Position numbers and translations under genes: made by a program | Part shown: positions 7,017-14,071 of the stretch, piece by piece | How the letters are laid out: every line of letters starts with the position of its first letter | Numbering within the stretch: the stretch's first letter is position 1 | Assembly: GCA_046154545.1 (NCBI GenBank) | Contig: JBJXGC010000043.1 | Span: 1 to 18,467, forward strand | From: JBJXGC01 sp046154545 | GTDB taxonomy: Bacteria > Chloroflexota > Dehalococcoidia > Tepidiformales > Tepidiformaceae | Length of the DNA stretch: 18,467 nt | Direction of reading: 5' to 3' | Notes under the pieces: model-generated | Told to the model about the DNA's origin: nothing | Database searches by the model: none | What the model saw: only the letters and a program-made list of their open reading frames with translations

Positions 7017-8621
7017 ATGAGTGAACGTCTCGGCTTCGATCCTCCCGATGAGCCAGTTATCGGCGCTGACTATCCGCCTCTCGCAACCCTCGAGTCCTCG
7101 GAGTACGACAACGGCGAGGACTACGACGACTTCGACGATGGGTACGCGGAGGAGGGCTACGCCTACGGCGACGAAGTCGAGCCATATTACGAACCAGCGC
7201 CGGCCCACAACCCGCTCTTCTACGTGCTCGCCGTCCTCGGTGTCCTCGCTGGTGCGGCCGCGATCTTCGTCCTCTTCGCGCTGGTCCGGGGTGGCGACGA
7301 CGATGACAGTGGTCTCCCAGCCGCCGTCAGTCCTGGTCAGTTCAAGATCGAACTGGTCTCACCGAAGAACGGTGACCGGCAGAAGACGGGCGAACCCATC
7401 GAGGTCGTCGTCCGGGCCGAGTTCTCGGAGCCGATCACTCGCTTCGAACTGTATGTGGCCGACCGTCTCGTGGACCAGGTCCAGGCCAACGTGCCGGCCG
7501 TCGGCCAGGCCTACAACGCCACCCTGAAAACGACCTTCGACCGGCGAGGGGACTACGCCCTGTTCGTGAAGGCCGTGGCCAGTTCCGGTCAGTCGAAGGA
7601 CACCGGCCGCATCACGCTGAGCGCCATTGAGGAGCCGGGCGATCGCCCGGTGAAGGTCACCGGCCGCGTCCTCGCCACCGTCACCCTCCGCACCGGCGCC
7701 GGCGAGAACTTCGCCGAGGCGGGCACGCTCCAGCCCGGGACGGCCGTAAGCATCATCGGGCGCACACGTGACAACGAGTGGCTCTTGCTCGATATCGAGA
7801 CCGGCCGCTGGGTGAAACGCACTGGCGTCCAGGAGGATGACTCACTCGCCCTCGTCCCCGTCCGCGAGACCGTCCCCACCGCGACTCCGTTTACCGGCCC
7901 CACCGCCAGCCCCACAGGCTCCGTAACGCCGTCGCCCAGCGCCACCGCGAACCTGGCCGACCTGACGCCCGTCGATGCCAAGTTTGTGCTCAATGGACCC
8001 GGCCGGGTCAGCCTCCGGATCTCCATCCGGAACGAAGGCGCGGCCTACGCCGGGCCGCTGGTCATCGGCGTGGTCACGACGCCGGCGGGGCTCGTCCCCG
8101 CTCAACTCGCCTTCGACGTCAACATCGCCAGCGGGCGCACGGCGACGGTCGATTTCGAAGCCACCGCGCAGCCCGGCGCCAGGATCGACGTCACCGTCCG
8201 GGTGGACCCCGCCAACGCCGTCCGCGAGACGAGCAAGGACAACAACACCACCACCTTCAAAGGCGTCGCACCCCCGGCCGACCCGTCGGACATCGTGATC
8301 GCGAGCGTCCAGGTTCAGCCAGGCCCGTCAGGCACCATCACGGTCAACGTCCAGAACAACGGCGGGGCACTGACCACCTCTGAGATCCGCGTCAAGGTAA
8401 CGATCGGCAGCGCTGACGCCTCCATCGTGAAGAGCCAGTCGTTCGCGGCCAACGAGGTCAGCAGCTTCACCTTCCAGAAGTTCGCCACCGGTACCGGGCG
8501 CGTTGAGGTCTCGATCAACGGTGTCCCGACCGCGTCCGCCAACATCGAGGTGGCGGGTGGCGGTGCCGCGACGCCGGCCAGTTCGCCCGCCGCTTCGGCG
8601 ACGGCGACTCCGGGCCAATAG
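7017..8621 (+). CDS. Membrane-anchored SH3-like/CARDB extracellular protein
   Basis: This is a 534-residue single-pass membrane protein of unknown role. Residues 1-63 are very acidic and rich in Asp, Glu and Tyr, and probably cytoplasmic. A transmembrane helix follows at about 66-90. Outside it come an Ig-like beta region (108-202), a bacterial SH3-like domain (213-272, with LRTGAGENF and a terminal RWVKRTGV), and a Thr/Pro/Ser-rich linker (285-312). A CARDB-like domain (315-415) contains RNEG and the family tail ETSKDNNTTTF. A second, weaker CARDB-like repeat spans about 424-512 (VQNNGG), with a Ser/Ala/Thr-rich end. Bacterial SH3 and CARDB modules usually bind peptidoglycan, protein or surface glycans, so a cell-surface binding or scaffold role is likely. 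There is no enzyme motif. It lies between dgt and dnaG, and its product has no obvious link to replication. Confidence 0.85.
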   Translation: MSERLGFDPPDEPVIGADYPPLATLESSEYDNGEDYDDFDDGYAEEGYAYGDEVEPYYEPAPAHNPLFYVLAVLGVLAGAAAIFVLFALVRGGDDDDSGLPAAVSPGQFKIELVSPKNGDRQKTGEPIEVVVRAEFSEPITRFELYVADRLVDQVQANVPAVGQAYNATLKTTFDRRGDYALFVKAVASSGQSKDTGRITLSAIEEPGDRPVKVTGRVLATVTLRTGAGENFAEAGTLQPGTAVSIIGRTRDNEWLLLDIETGRWVKRTGVQEDDSLALVPVRETVPTATPFTGPTASPTGSVTPSPSATANLADLTPVDAKFVLNGPGRVSLRISIRNEGAAYAGPLVIGVVTTPAGLVPAQLAFDVNIASGRTATVDFEATAQPGARIDVTVRVDPANAVRETSKDNNTTTFKGVAPPADPSDIVIASVQVQPGPSGTITVNVQNNGGALTTSEIRVKVTIGSADASIVKSQSFAANEVSSFTFQKFATGTGRVEVSINGVPTASANIEVAGGGAATPASSPAASATATPGQ

Positions 8622-8703
8622 CGGCCCCTCGTCCACCGGGTGACGTAAGAGTGCGACGATATTCAGGTTCCGGACGCGTCAACTCCTGTCGCCCCGGGCG
8701 CTC

Positions 8704-8709
8704 TACCAT
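8704..8709 (+). promoter_or_regulatory. Possible -10 box of dnaG (leaderless type)
   Basis: TACCAT ends 9 nt before the dnaG ATG and there is no Shine-Dalgarno sequence. The -35 region is not recognisable. The other 80 or so bases between the SH3/CARDB gene and dnaG show no terminator or other element. Confidence 0.4.
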
Positions 8710-8718
8710 CGAAGCCGC

Positions 8719-10557
8719 ATGGACGTTGTCGAAGAGATCAAGCGCAAGGTTGAACTGGTCGATTTCATCGGCCGCGTCACCCGTCTCCAGAAGGCCGGGC
8801 GCGGCTTCCGCGGGCTCTGCCCCTTCCACACCGAGAAGACCCCCTCGTTCTACGTCTTCCCCGACCGTGGCAGCTGGCGCTGCTTCGGCAGCTGTGGCGA
8901 AGGCGGGGACCTCTTCTCCTTCGTCCAGAAGCGCGAAAGCCTGGACTTCCGCGGGGCGTTGCGCGTCCTGGCAGCGGAGGCCGGCGTCCAGCTCACGGCC
9001 GAGTCGAGTGCGAAACGAAGCCGCGCCGACCACCTCTCGGGGATCATGTCGGCCGCCGTCGACTTCTACCAGCGCTGCTTCCGGGAAGCGGGGGGCGAAG
9101 AAGCGCGCGCCTATGTTTTCGAAACGCGCGGCCTTTCGCCCGCCGTGGTGGAGACCTTCCGCGTCGGCTGGGCGCCCGCCGAATGGCGCCTCCTCCGCGA
9201 CCACCTTTCTGGACGCGGCTACGATGAACGCGACGCCGTGGCGGCCGGGCTCCTCGTCGAGAGCGAGAGCGGGGGCCAGCCCTACGACCGCTTCCGCGGC
9301 CGCGTCATCATCCCCATCGCCGATGAGCGAGGCCAGTATGTGGCCATGGGCGGCCGGGGCATCCACAGCGAAGAACCGAAGTACCTCAACTCACCGCAGA
9401 CCGACATCTTCGATAAAGGGCGCACCCTGTTCGCCCTCCACAGCGCCATTCCCGCAATCCGCGAGACGGGCACGGTCGTCGTCGTCGAAGGCTACATGGA
9501 TGTCATGGGGCCCTGGCAGGCCGGGTTCACGAACGTCGTCGCAACGATGGGCACGTCGCTGACGGAGCATCACGTCGCACTCCTCCGCCGCTTCGGGCGG
9601 CGGATTGTCCTCGCCATGGACCCGGACAACGCCGGGCTGAACGCCGCTGAGCGGGCCGGCGCCCTCGTCATGGGGCTGGACTCCCCCGAAGGCGCCGCCC
9701 GGTCAGCACGGTCAGCACAGACGCTCACAGCGGGGACCGACATCGACCTGCGGGTAGCGCCCCTCCCCGCAGGCAAGGACCCCGACCAGCTTGCCCGCGA
9801 AGACCCGGAGGGCTGGCGCGAGGCGATCAGCGGCGCTTTGCCCTACGCCGAATTCCTGCTCAAGCGGCTCATGGGCCCGCCCGTCGAGGGCCCCGTTGAG
9901 GCCCGCCGCGTGGTCGATCGCCTGCGGCCCGTCCTCCTCGCTGTCGCCGACCCCGTCGAGCGGGCCATGTACGTCCAGCGCATCGCCCGCCAGCTCGGCG
10001 TGGCAGAGGCCGCCGTGGTGGAGCGCCTGCGCCAGGGCGCGTCGGCGGCGCCCCGGCGACAGGGCCTGGCCGAGGAGAAGGCGGAAGGCGGCCACGAAGA
10101 GGCGCTGCTCGCCTTCCTCGTCCGCTACCCCGAGCTCCGGCCTGAGTTCGCGAGCGTCCCCGAGCATCTGTTCACGCATGCGATCGACCGCGAGGTGTTC
10201 CGGCGCTGGGCCCACCCCGGCGGCGAGTTCGCGATCGACGACGCCATCGAGGCGCGCCGCCAGTGGCTGGCGAATCGCCGGTTGCCCCCCCTCACCGAAC
10301 GTCAGGCCGTGGCCGCCGTCCGCGAGAAGATCCGGGAGATAACGCGCGAGCGGGTCGTCCTCCACCAGGCGGCGATGAGTGAGCAGCTCTCGGAGGCGGA
10401 ACGTTCCTACGGCGCTGGCCCCGTCGCCGAAACCTCGAACGAGGCGTGGCGGGGGCGAACCCCGGCGGCCGATGAGCGGGATCGCGCCGAGACCGCGATG
10501 GAAACGCTCCAGCTTGGCCTCAGTATCCACCGGCGCGAGGAGCCGGGGCGCGTGTAG
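8719..10557 (+). CDS. dnaG: DNA primase
   Basis: DnaG makes the RNA primers used at the replication fork with the DnaB helicase. The 612 residues are near the usual 580-640. The N-terminal CHC2 zinc finger has Cys34, His37, Cys55 and Cys59. The last pair is spaced CxxxC (CFGSC) rather than the CxxC of E. coli, a variant I associate with Chloroflexota. The catalytic core has RFRGRVIIPI (191-200), and the TOPRIM residues Glu257 (VVEGYMD) and Asp301/Asp303 (DPDNAG). The C-terminal region from about 430 is the helicase-binding part and is weakly conserved. An in-frame 9-bp tandem repeat (CGGTCAGCA, 9700-9717) gives Ala-Arg-Ser twice in a surface insertion. The usual partner rpoD does not follow. 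Start chosen as the first ATG, giving the canonical N-terminal VVEEIKxKVxLVD pattern. Confidence 0.96.
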   Translation: MDVVEEIKRKVELVDFIGRVTRLQKAGRGFRGLCPFHTEKTPSFYVFPDRGSWRCFGSCGEGGDLFSFVQKRESLDFRGALRVLAAEAGVQLTAESSAKRSRADHLSGIMSAAVDFYQRCFREAGGEEARAYVFETRGLSPAVVETFRVGWAPAEWRLLRDHLSGRGYDERDAVAAGLLVESESGGQPYDRFRGRVIIPIADERGQYVAMGGRGIHSEEPKYLNSPQTDIFDKGRTLFALHSAIPAIRETGTVVVVEGYMDVMGPWQAGFTNVVATMGTSLTEHHVALLRRFGRRIVLAMDPDNAGLNAAERAGALVMGLDSPEGAARSARSAQTLTAGTDIDLRVAPLPAGKDPDQLAREDPEGWREAISGALPYAEFLLKRLMGPPVEGPVEARRVVDRLRPVLLAVADPVERAMYVQRIARQLGVAEAAVVERLRQGASAAPRRQGLAEEKAEGGHEEALLAFLVRYPELRPEFASVPEHLFTHAIDREVFRRWAHPGGEFAIDDAIEARRQWLANRRLPPLTERQAVAAVREKIREITRERVVLHQAAMSEQLSEAERSYGAGPVAETSNEAWRGRTPAADERDRAETAMETLQLGLSIHRREEPGRV

Positions 10558-10615
10558 ACCGGGCGTGCGTAGCCGCCGTTTCCAGCGAATCGCACACTTT
10601 CAGCACGATCCCTAA

Positions 10616-10645
10616 TTGACACGGAATGTCCACCATGAGTACAAC
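10616..10645 (+). promoter_or_regulatory. Promoter of the small membrane peptide
   Basis: TTGACA (10616-10621) is a perfect -35 box. TACAAC (10640-10645) is a fair -10 at 18-nt spacing. Transcription should start near 10652, about 40 nt before the GTG of the peptide gene. This is the best -35 in the window. Confidence 0.6.
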
Positions 10646-10657
10646 TGTTCTAACCGG

Positions 10658-10684
10658 CCAGCAGTGGCTGGAAAATGCTGGAGG
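10658..10684 (+). promoter_or_regulatory. Leader hairpins competing near the ribosome binding site
   Basis: CCAGC (10658-10662) can pair with GCTGG at 10667-10671, or instead with a second GCTGG at 10677-10681. The second copy includes the first bases of the GGAGG ribosome binding site (10680-10684). The two pairings exclude each other, so the leader could switch between an open and a partly closed site. This is inference from a 5-bp match. Confidence 0.35.
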
Positions 10685-10690
10685 TGTCTT

Positions 10691-10783
10691 GTGAAGAAGA
10701 CCCGTACGCTCCTGGCCTTTGGTGCACTCGGTGCTGTCGCCATTATCTCGTGGGTGACGCCTGCTCTCATCATCAGCTGGTAG
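10691..10783 (+). CDS. 30-residue hydrophobic membrane peptide
   Basis: The GTG at 10691 follows GGAGG by 6 nt and opens a 30-codon frame to TAG at 10781-10783. The peptide begins with basic residues (Lys2, Lys3, Arg5). From about residue 7 it is almost wholly hydrophobic, forming one possible membrane helix (LLAFGALGAVAIISWV) broken by Thr-Pro and ending in Trp. The gene has its own promoter (TTGACA) and a strong hairpin terminator 17 nt downstream, so it is a self-contained unit and not a dnaG tail. Shape and size recall single-helix regulatory peptides and also type I toxin peptides, but I recognise no family and see no clear antisense promoter. It sits where rpoD often follows dnaG. Confidence comes from the signals around it, since the frame is too short for coding statistics. 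Confidence 0.6.
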   Translation: MKKTRTLLAFGALGAVAIISWVTPALIISW

Positions 10784-10799
10784 CGAGCAAGGCAAACGG

Positions 10800-10830
10800 A
10801 AAAGCGGGCCCTGCGAGGGGCCCGCTTTTT
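10800..10830. terminator. Strong intrinsic terminator, probably bidirectional
   Basis: AAGCGGGCCC (10802-10811) pairs perfectly with GGGCCCGCTT (10818-10827) around a 6-nt loop. It is followed by a T-run on the + strand, and by a shorter run of Ts (from AAAA at 10800-10803) on the minus strand. It ends the small peptide transcript and should also stop leftward transcription from the HD-GYP gene, whose stop lies about 50 nt away. Confidence 0.9.
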
Positions 10831-10881
10831 CGTGCCTGAGCCCTTGGCCCGGGTCGGCCGCGTCTGGGACAACGCGGCGCC

Positions 10882-12306
10882 TCAGCTCGCCAGGCGGAGT
10901 TCCTCGTCGTCATCCAGGTGCCAGGCGGGCAGAAAGAGCTTCTTCGTTGTCTCCGCTTCGTCGTGCGCCTCGCCCCGCCACCGCGGGAAGGCCGCTTCGA
11001 AGGCCTCGATCACCTTCGGGTCGAACTGCGAGCCAGCGCAGCGGAGGATCTCCGTGAGGGCCGCTTCCGGCGTCTGGCCGGCCCGGTACGGGCGGTCCGA
11101 GATGATTGCATCGTATGTATCGCAGATCGCGAAGATTCGGGCGCCAAGGGGGATGCTTTCGCCCTTCAGCTGCCGAGGGTAGCCAGCCCCATCCCAGCGC
11201 TCATGGTGGGCCAGGACGATCCGTGCTGTGGGCCTCAGATACGGCACCTGCGCCAGGATCTCGTAGCCCATTTCCGAATGCTTCCGCATGAACACCCACT
11301 CCTCTTCCGTGAGCTTGCCGGGCTTGAGCAGGATGTCGTCGCGTACGCCGATCTTGCCCACGTCGTGCATGAGCGCTCCGCGGTAGATAGTCTCGAGGGC
11401 CTCGTCTTCGCAGATGCCGAGGAGCTTGGCGAGGTCGAGCGAGTGCATGGCGACCCGCATCGAGTGGCCCTTCGTCTCCTGGTCGCGGACATCGAGGGCC
11501 GTCACCAACGACTCCAGCGTCCCCGTGTAGGCCACCCGCAACTCTTCTGACATGCCCCGCACCTGGACGTTCGCGACCTCCAGGCGAAGGTTGGACATCT
11601 CGAGCCGCGACACGCTTTCACGGGTCTGGTCGATTACCTGCTTGATCGAGTACCGGCTCACGAGTAACGGCAGAGAGAACACAACAATGCCAATCACCCC
11701 GGCGAACTCGTAACCCACGGCGATGCCGCCTCCCACGGCTCCGAGGGCGAGATGGTGCGGGAGCAGCCACGGGAAGTTGGCACGATAGCCTGCGAGCCAG
11801 GGCCGATGCGAGGTGAGGGCCATGATCACAGAGACGCTGAGGCTCGAAGTCAGGAACAGGATGACCGATGCCAGCAGCCCGGCCACGAGGCCGACGATCG
11901 CGTACGCGTGGACATACGGGGCCGCCAGCCAGGTCAAGGCAGCCGTCGTCAGAAACGCGCCCGTGTTGTGCTGGCCGAAGTTGAAGAGCAACTTCTGCGG
12001 CTCACGGCGGGAAAAGCAGAGCCATCCCGTGAGCGTCGTCGCCGCTGCCACGATCGCCGCGCCCGGGAATCCAAAGCTGACGGCCGCGACGATCATGCCC
12101 ACCAAGGAAACCGAAACGCGGCCCTCCTGGTGGAGTCTCACGGCCAGCGCCTCGGCGCCCGCTGTCAGAGCAACCACGACGAACAGGCCCAGGGGGTCGC
12201 TGATCGGTGTCAGCCAGAGTGAGACGGCGAACGACGCGCAACCCAGGAGGAATATGGCCGCGATGTAGATCCCCGGTAGTGAGGGCCGTGGCGGGCGAAG
12301 GGACAT
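10882..12306 (-). CDS. Membrane HD-GYP domain protein, probable c-di-GMP phosphodiesterase
   Basis: HD-GYP proteins degrade cyclic di-GMP to GMP or pGpG. Of 474 residues, about 10-215 form a membrane sensor region with six or seven hydrophobic helices. A short coiled region follows (about 220-262). The HD-GYP domain runs from about 262 to 440. Its metal and signature residues are intact: His281, His314-Asp315 (HDVGKIG), His367-His368 and the GYP of HHERWDGAGYP (367-377), then ICDTYDAIISDRPYR (394-408). The C-terminus is acidic and may be flexible. The N-terminal helices resemble MASE-like sensor regions, but I cannot name the type. It is divergent from the CoA-transferase gene over a shared 104-nt region. 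No strong Shine-Dalgarno sequence precedes the ATG. GATACA lies 9 nt upstream and could be a -10, but it is weak. Confidence 0.9.
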   Translation of the reverse strand: MSLRPPRPSLPGIYIAAIFLLGCASFAVSLWLTPISDPLGLFVVVALTAGAEALAVRLHQEGRVSVSLVGMIVAAVSFGFPGAAIVAAATTLTGWLCFSRREPQKLLFNFGQHNTGAFLTTAALTWLAAPYVHAYAIVGLVAGLLASVILFLTSSLSVSVIMALTSHRPWLAGYRANFPWLLPHHLALGAVGGGIAVGYEFAGVIGIVVFSLPLLVSRYSIKQVIDQTRESVSRLEMSNLRLEVANVQVRGMSEELRVAYTGTLESLVTALDVRDQETKGHSMRVAMHSLDLAKLLGICEDEALETIYRGALMHDVGKIGVRDDILLKPGKLTEEEWVFMRKHSEMGYEILAQVPYLRPTARIVLAHHERWDGAGYPRQLKGESIPLGARIFAICDTYDAIISDRPYRAGQTPEAALTEILRCAGSQFDPKVIEAFEAAFPRWRGEAHDEAETTKKLFLPAWHLDDDEELRLAS

Positions 12307-12396
12307 GACACCCTGTGTATCGACCGGCGCACGCGAATCTGAAACGCCGCCGGGCCCACCTTCCGCCGTTTCGGCCCATCTAGAGACGTTTCCCCG

Positions 12397-12402
12397 TAAA
12401 CT
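12397..12402 (+). promoter_or_regulatory. -10 box of the CoA-transferase gene (leaderless type)
   Basis: TAAACT lies exactly 8 nt before the ATG at 12411 and no Shine-Dalgarno sequence is present. No clear -35 is seen. The same 8-nt spacing occurs at dgt and at the tandem CoA-transferase gene. Confidence 0.45.
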
Positions 12403-12410
12403 TCGGGCCT

Positions 12411-13604
12411 ATGGATGGAGCACTCGCGGGTATTCGGATTCTCGACTTCACACGCTACCAACAAGGGCCGTTCGCAACCGTCATGCTCGGCGACATGGGC
12501 GCCGAAGTCTGGAAGGTCGAAGACCCCGGTTCCGGCGATTACGGCCGCCGCATGTGGCGCGAGCCAGACGGCTACAGCGCCTTCTGGGAGGTGCTCAACC
12601 GGGGGAAGAAGTCGGTCTGTATCGACCTCCGCCGGCCGGAAGGCGCCGAACTCGCCCTCGAACTTGCGCGCCTTTGCGATGTCGTCGTCGAGAACTTCCG
12701 TCCCGGGACGATGGACGCGTGGGGCCTCGGCTACGACGAGTTCAAACGCCGGAACCCCCGCATCATCTACGCCCAGGCCACCGGCTGGGGGACGAAGGGC
12801 CCGCTTGCGACCGAACCATCGTTCGACCAGGTCGCCCAGGCCTACAGCGGTTTCGCCCAGCACGCCGGTGGCGGTCCGGGCACGCGCCCCGAAATCCCCA
12901 TCCCCGGCGTCGCCGACCAGTCCGGCGCGATGAACCTCGCCTTCGGGATCGTCACGGCCCTCTTCGCCCGCGAGCGCACGGGCCTCGGTCAGCGCGTCGA
13001 GGTCTCACTCCTCGGCACCCAGTTGGCCCTCCAGGCACCCGAGATCCAGCACACCTTTCACACCGGCGCCGAGCGCGAACGCGAGTTTCGCGCCGCCCCA
13101 ACGGTCGGCCATTACGAGTGCGCCGATGGCCGCTGGATCATGGTCGTCGGGATCGACCAGAAGTTCTGGCCCCGGCTCGCCGGGGCGCTTGGCCTCGACC
13201 ACCTGGTCGATGACCCCCGTTTCGCCCGCGGATACGCCCGCTTCGTGAACCGCGTTGCGCTCGAAGGCAGCATCGCTGCCGCGTTCCAGAGCCAGCCGTC
13301 GGCCCACTGGCTTGCACGCCTGCGAGAATACGGCCACCCCGCCTCAGTCGTCCGCGGATATGCCGACCTGAGCGGCGACGAACAGGCTCGGGCCAACGGC
13401 TATGTCATCGAACGGGATCACCCCAGGTTCGGCACTGAGAAGGTGGTCGGCCTCCATGTCCAGCTCAGCGAGACGCCCGGCCGCGTCGGTGACCCACCGC
13501 CCGACCTCGGCGCCGACACCGAGGCGATCCTCCTCGCGGCCGGGATTGCCCCTTCGCGCGTCGCTGAGTTGCTCGCCGCGGGCGTCGTGACGAAGCCGGC
13601 GTAG
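12411..13604 (+). CDS. CaiB/BaiF family (class III) CoA-transferase
   Basis: Class III CoA-transferases move CoA between carboxylic acids through a glutamyl- or aspartyl-linked intermediate. The 397 residues fit one full family unit. The N-terminus has the family pattern LxGIRILDFTxxxxGPF and the nucleotide-fold string LGDMGAEVWKVEDP (26-39). VVENFRPGTM (92-101) is also typical. The catalytic Asp is Asp169 in GVADQSGAMN, the same number as in formyl-CoA transferase. ARERTGLGQRVEVSLL matches the region that follows. The C-terminus has the usual GHPASVVRGYADL and LGADTEAILLAAG patterns. The family includes formyl-, carnitine-, succinyl-malate and steroid CoA-transferases, and substrate cannot be assigned. 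It converges with the nitroreductase gene, with an 11-nt gap. Confidence 0.9.
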   Translation: MDGALAGIRILDFTRYQQGPFATVMLGDMGAEVWKVEDPGSGDYGRRMWREPDGYSAFWEVLNRGKKSVCIDLRRPEGAELALELARLCDVVVENFRPGTMDAWGLGYDEFKRRNPRIIYAQATGWGTKGPLATEPSFDQVAQAYSGFAQHAGGGPGTRPEIPIPGVADQSGAMNLAFGIVTALFARERTGLGQRVEVSLLGTQLALQAPEIQHTFHTGAEREREFRAAPTVGHYECADGRWIMVVGIDQKFWPRLAGALGLDHLVDDPRFARGYARFVNRVALEGSIAAAFQSQPSAHWLARLREYGHPASVVRGYADLSGDEQARANGYVIERDHPRFGTEKVVGLHVQLSETPGRVGDPPPDLGADTEAILLAAGIAPSRVAELLAAGVVTKPA

Positions 13605-13613
13605 GGGCGCCGG
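13596..13613. terminator. Hairpin between converging genes
   Basis: CCGGCG (13596-13601) pairs with CGCCGG (13608-13613) around a loop that contains the CoA-transferase stop codon, and GTTTAA follows. It lies where two converging genes end, so it may act as a weak terminator in both directions. The T-run is only three bases. Confidence 0.4.
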
Positions 13614-13615
13614 GT

Positions 13616-14044
13616 TTAAGGTCGCGGTTCGAGGACCACGATCGGGATCTCGCGGCCCGTTTTCGCGCGATACGCGCTGTAGCCAGCGTACATGGCGTCC
13701 AGGCGCGGCCAGAGGCGGTCCCTCTCGGCATCGCTGGCCACGCGCGCCGTGACCGCGCGCTCCCCCGCCCGTGTCCGGGCGTTGGCCACCGGGTTCGCGA
13801 CGAGGTTCTTGAACCAGGACGGATGGTCGGGCGCGCCGCCATTCGACGCTACGACGACCAGGTTCTCGCCGTCTTCGATGTAGATGAGCGGGAGTTCGCG
13901 CGTCTTACCACTCGTCCGGCCCGTCGTTTTGAGGAGCAACACAGGCCCGCCGCGCATGGTTCCGCCGATACGGCCCTTGCCAAGCGACCAGATCCGGGCG
14001 TGGAGCCGCGTGAAGCGGACCTTCATCAGATGACGTGCGTCCAT
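13616..14044 (-). CDS. Deazaflavin (F420)-dependent nitroreductase-family protein
   Basis: Members of this family (Ddn-like) use reduced cofactor F420, or bind other flavins or fatty acids, in a small split beta-barrel. The 142-residue protein has the characteristic strings LLLKTTGRTSGKTRELPLIY, then VVVASNGGAPDHPSWFKNLVANP (first 20 residues of each are typical), in the usual order. The Lys/Thr/Gly/Arg loop and the Asn-Gly-Gly and His-Pro-Trp residues that contact F420 are present. I use the ATG at 14044, which follows a GGGGGAG ribosome binding site by 5 nt. An in-frame GTG at 14050 lies too close to it. The gene is 27 nt after the CysS/MshC-like stop and probably ends the same operon. It suggests the host makes F420, but the substrate is unknown. 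Confidence 0.85.
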   Translation of the reverse strand: MDARHLMKVRFTRLHARIWSLGKGRIGGTMRGGPVLLLKTTGRTSGKTRELPLIYIEDGENLVVVASNGGAPDHPSWFKNLVANPVANARTRAGERAVTARVASDAERDRLWPRLDAMYAGYSAYRAKTGREIPIVVLEPRP

Positions 14045-14071
14045 GAACACTCCCCCTACTGTGGTTAGCGC

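Noticed and set aside
9700..9717. Tandem 9-bp repeat in dnaG
   Set aside because: It is in frame and merely duplicates three residues in a variable loop, with no sign of a wider function.
10635..10694. 19-codon ATG frame just before the membrane peptide gene
   Set aside because: It begins upstream of the predicted transcript start, has no ribosome binding site, and its start overlaps the promoter -10 region.
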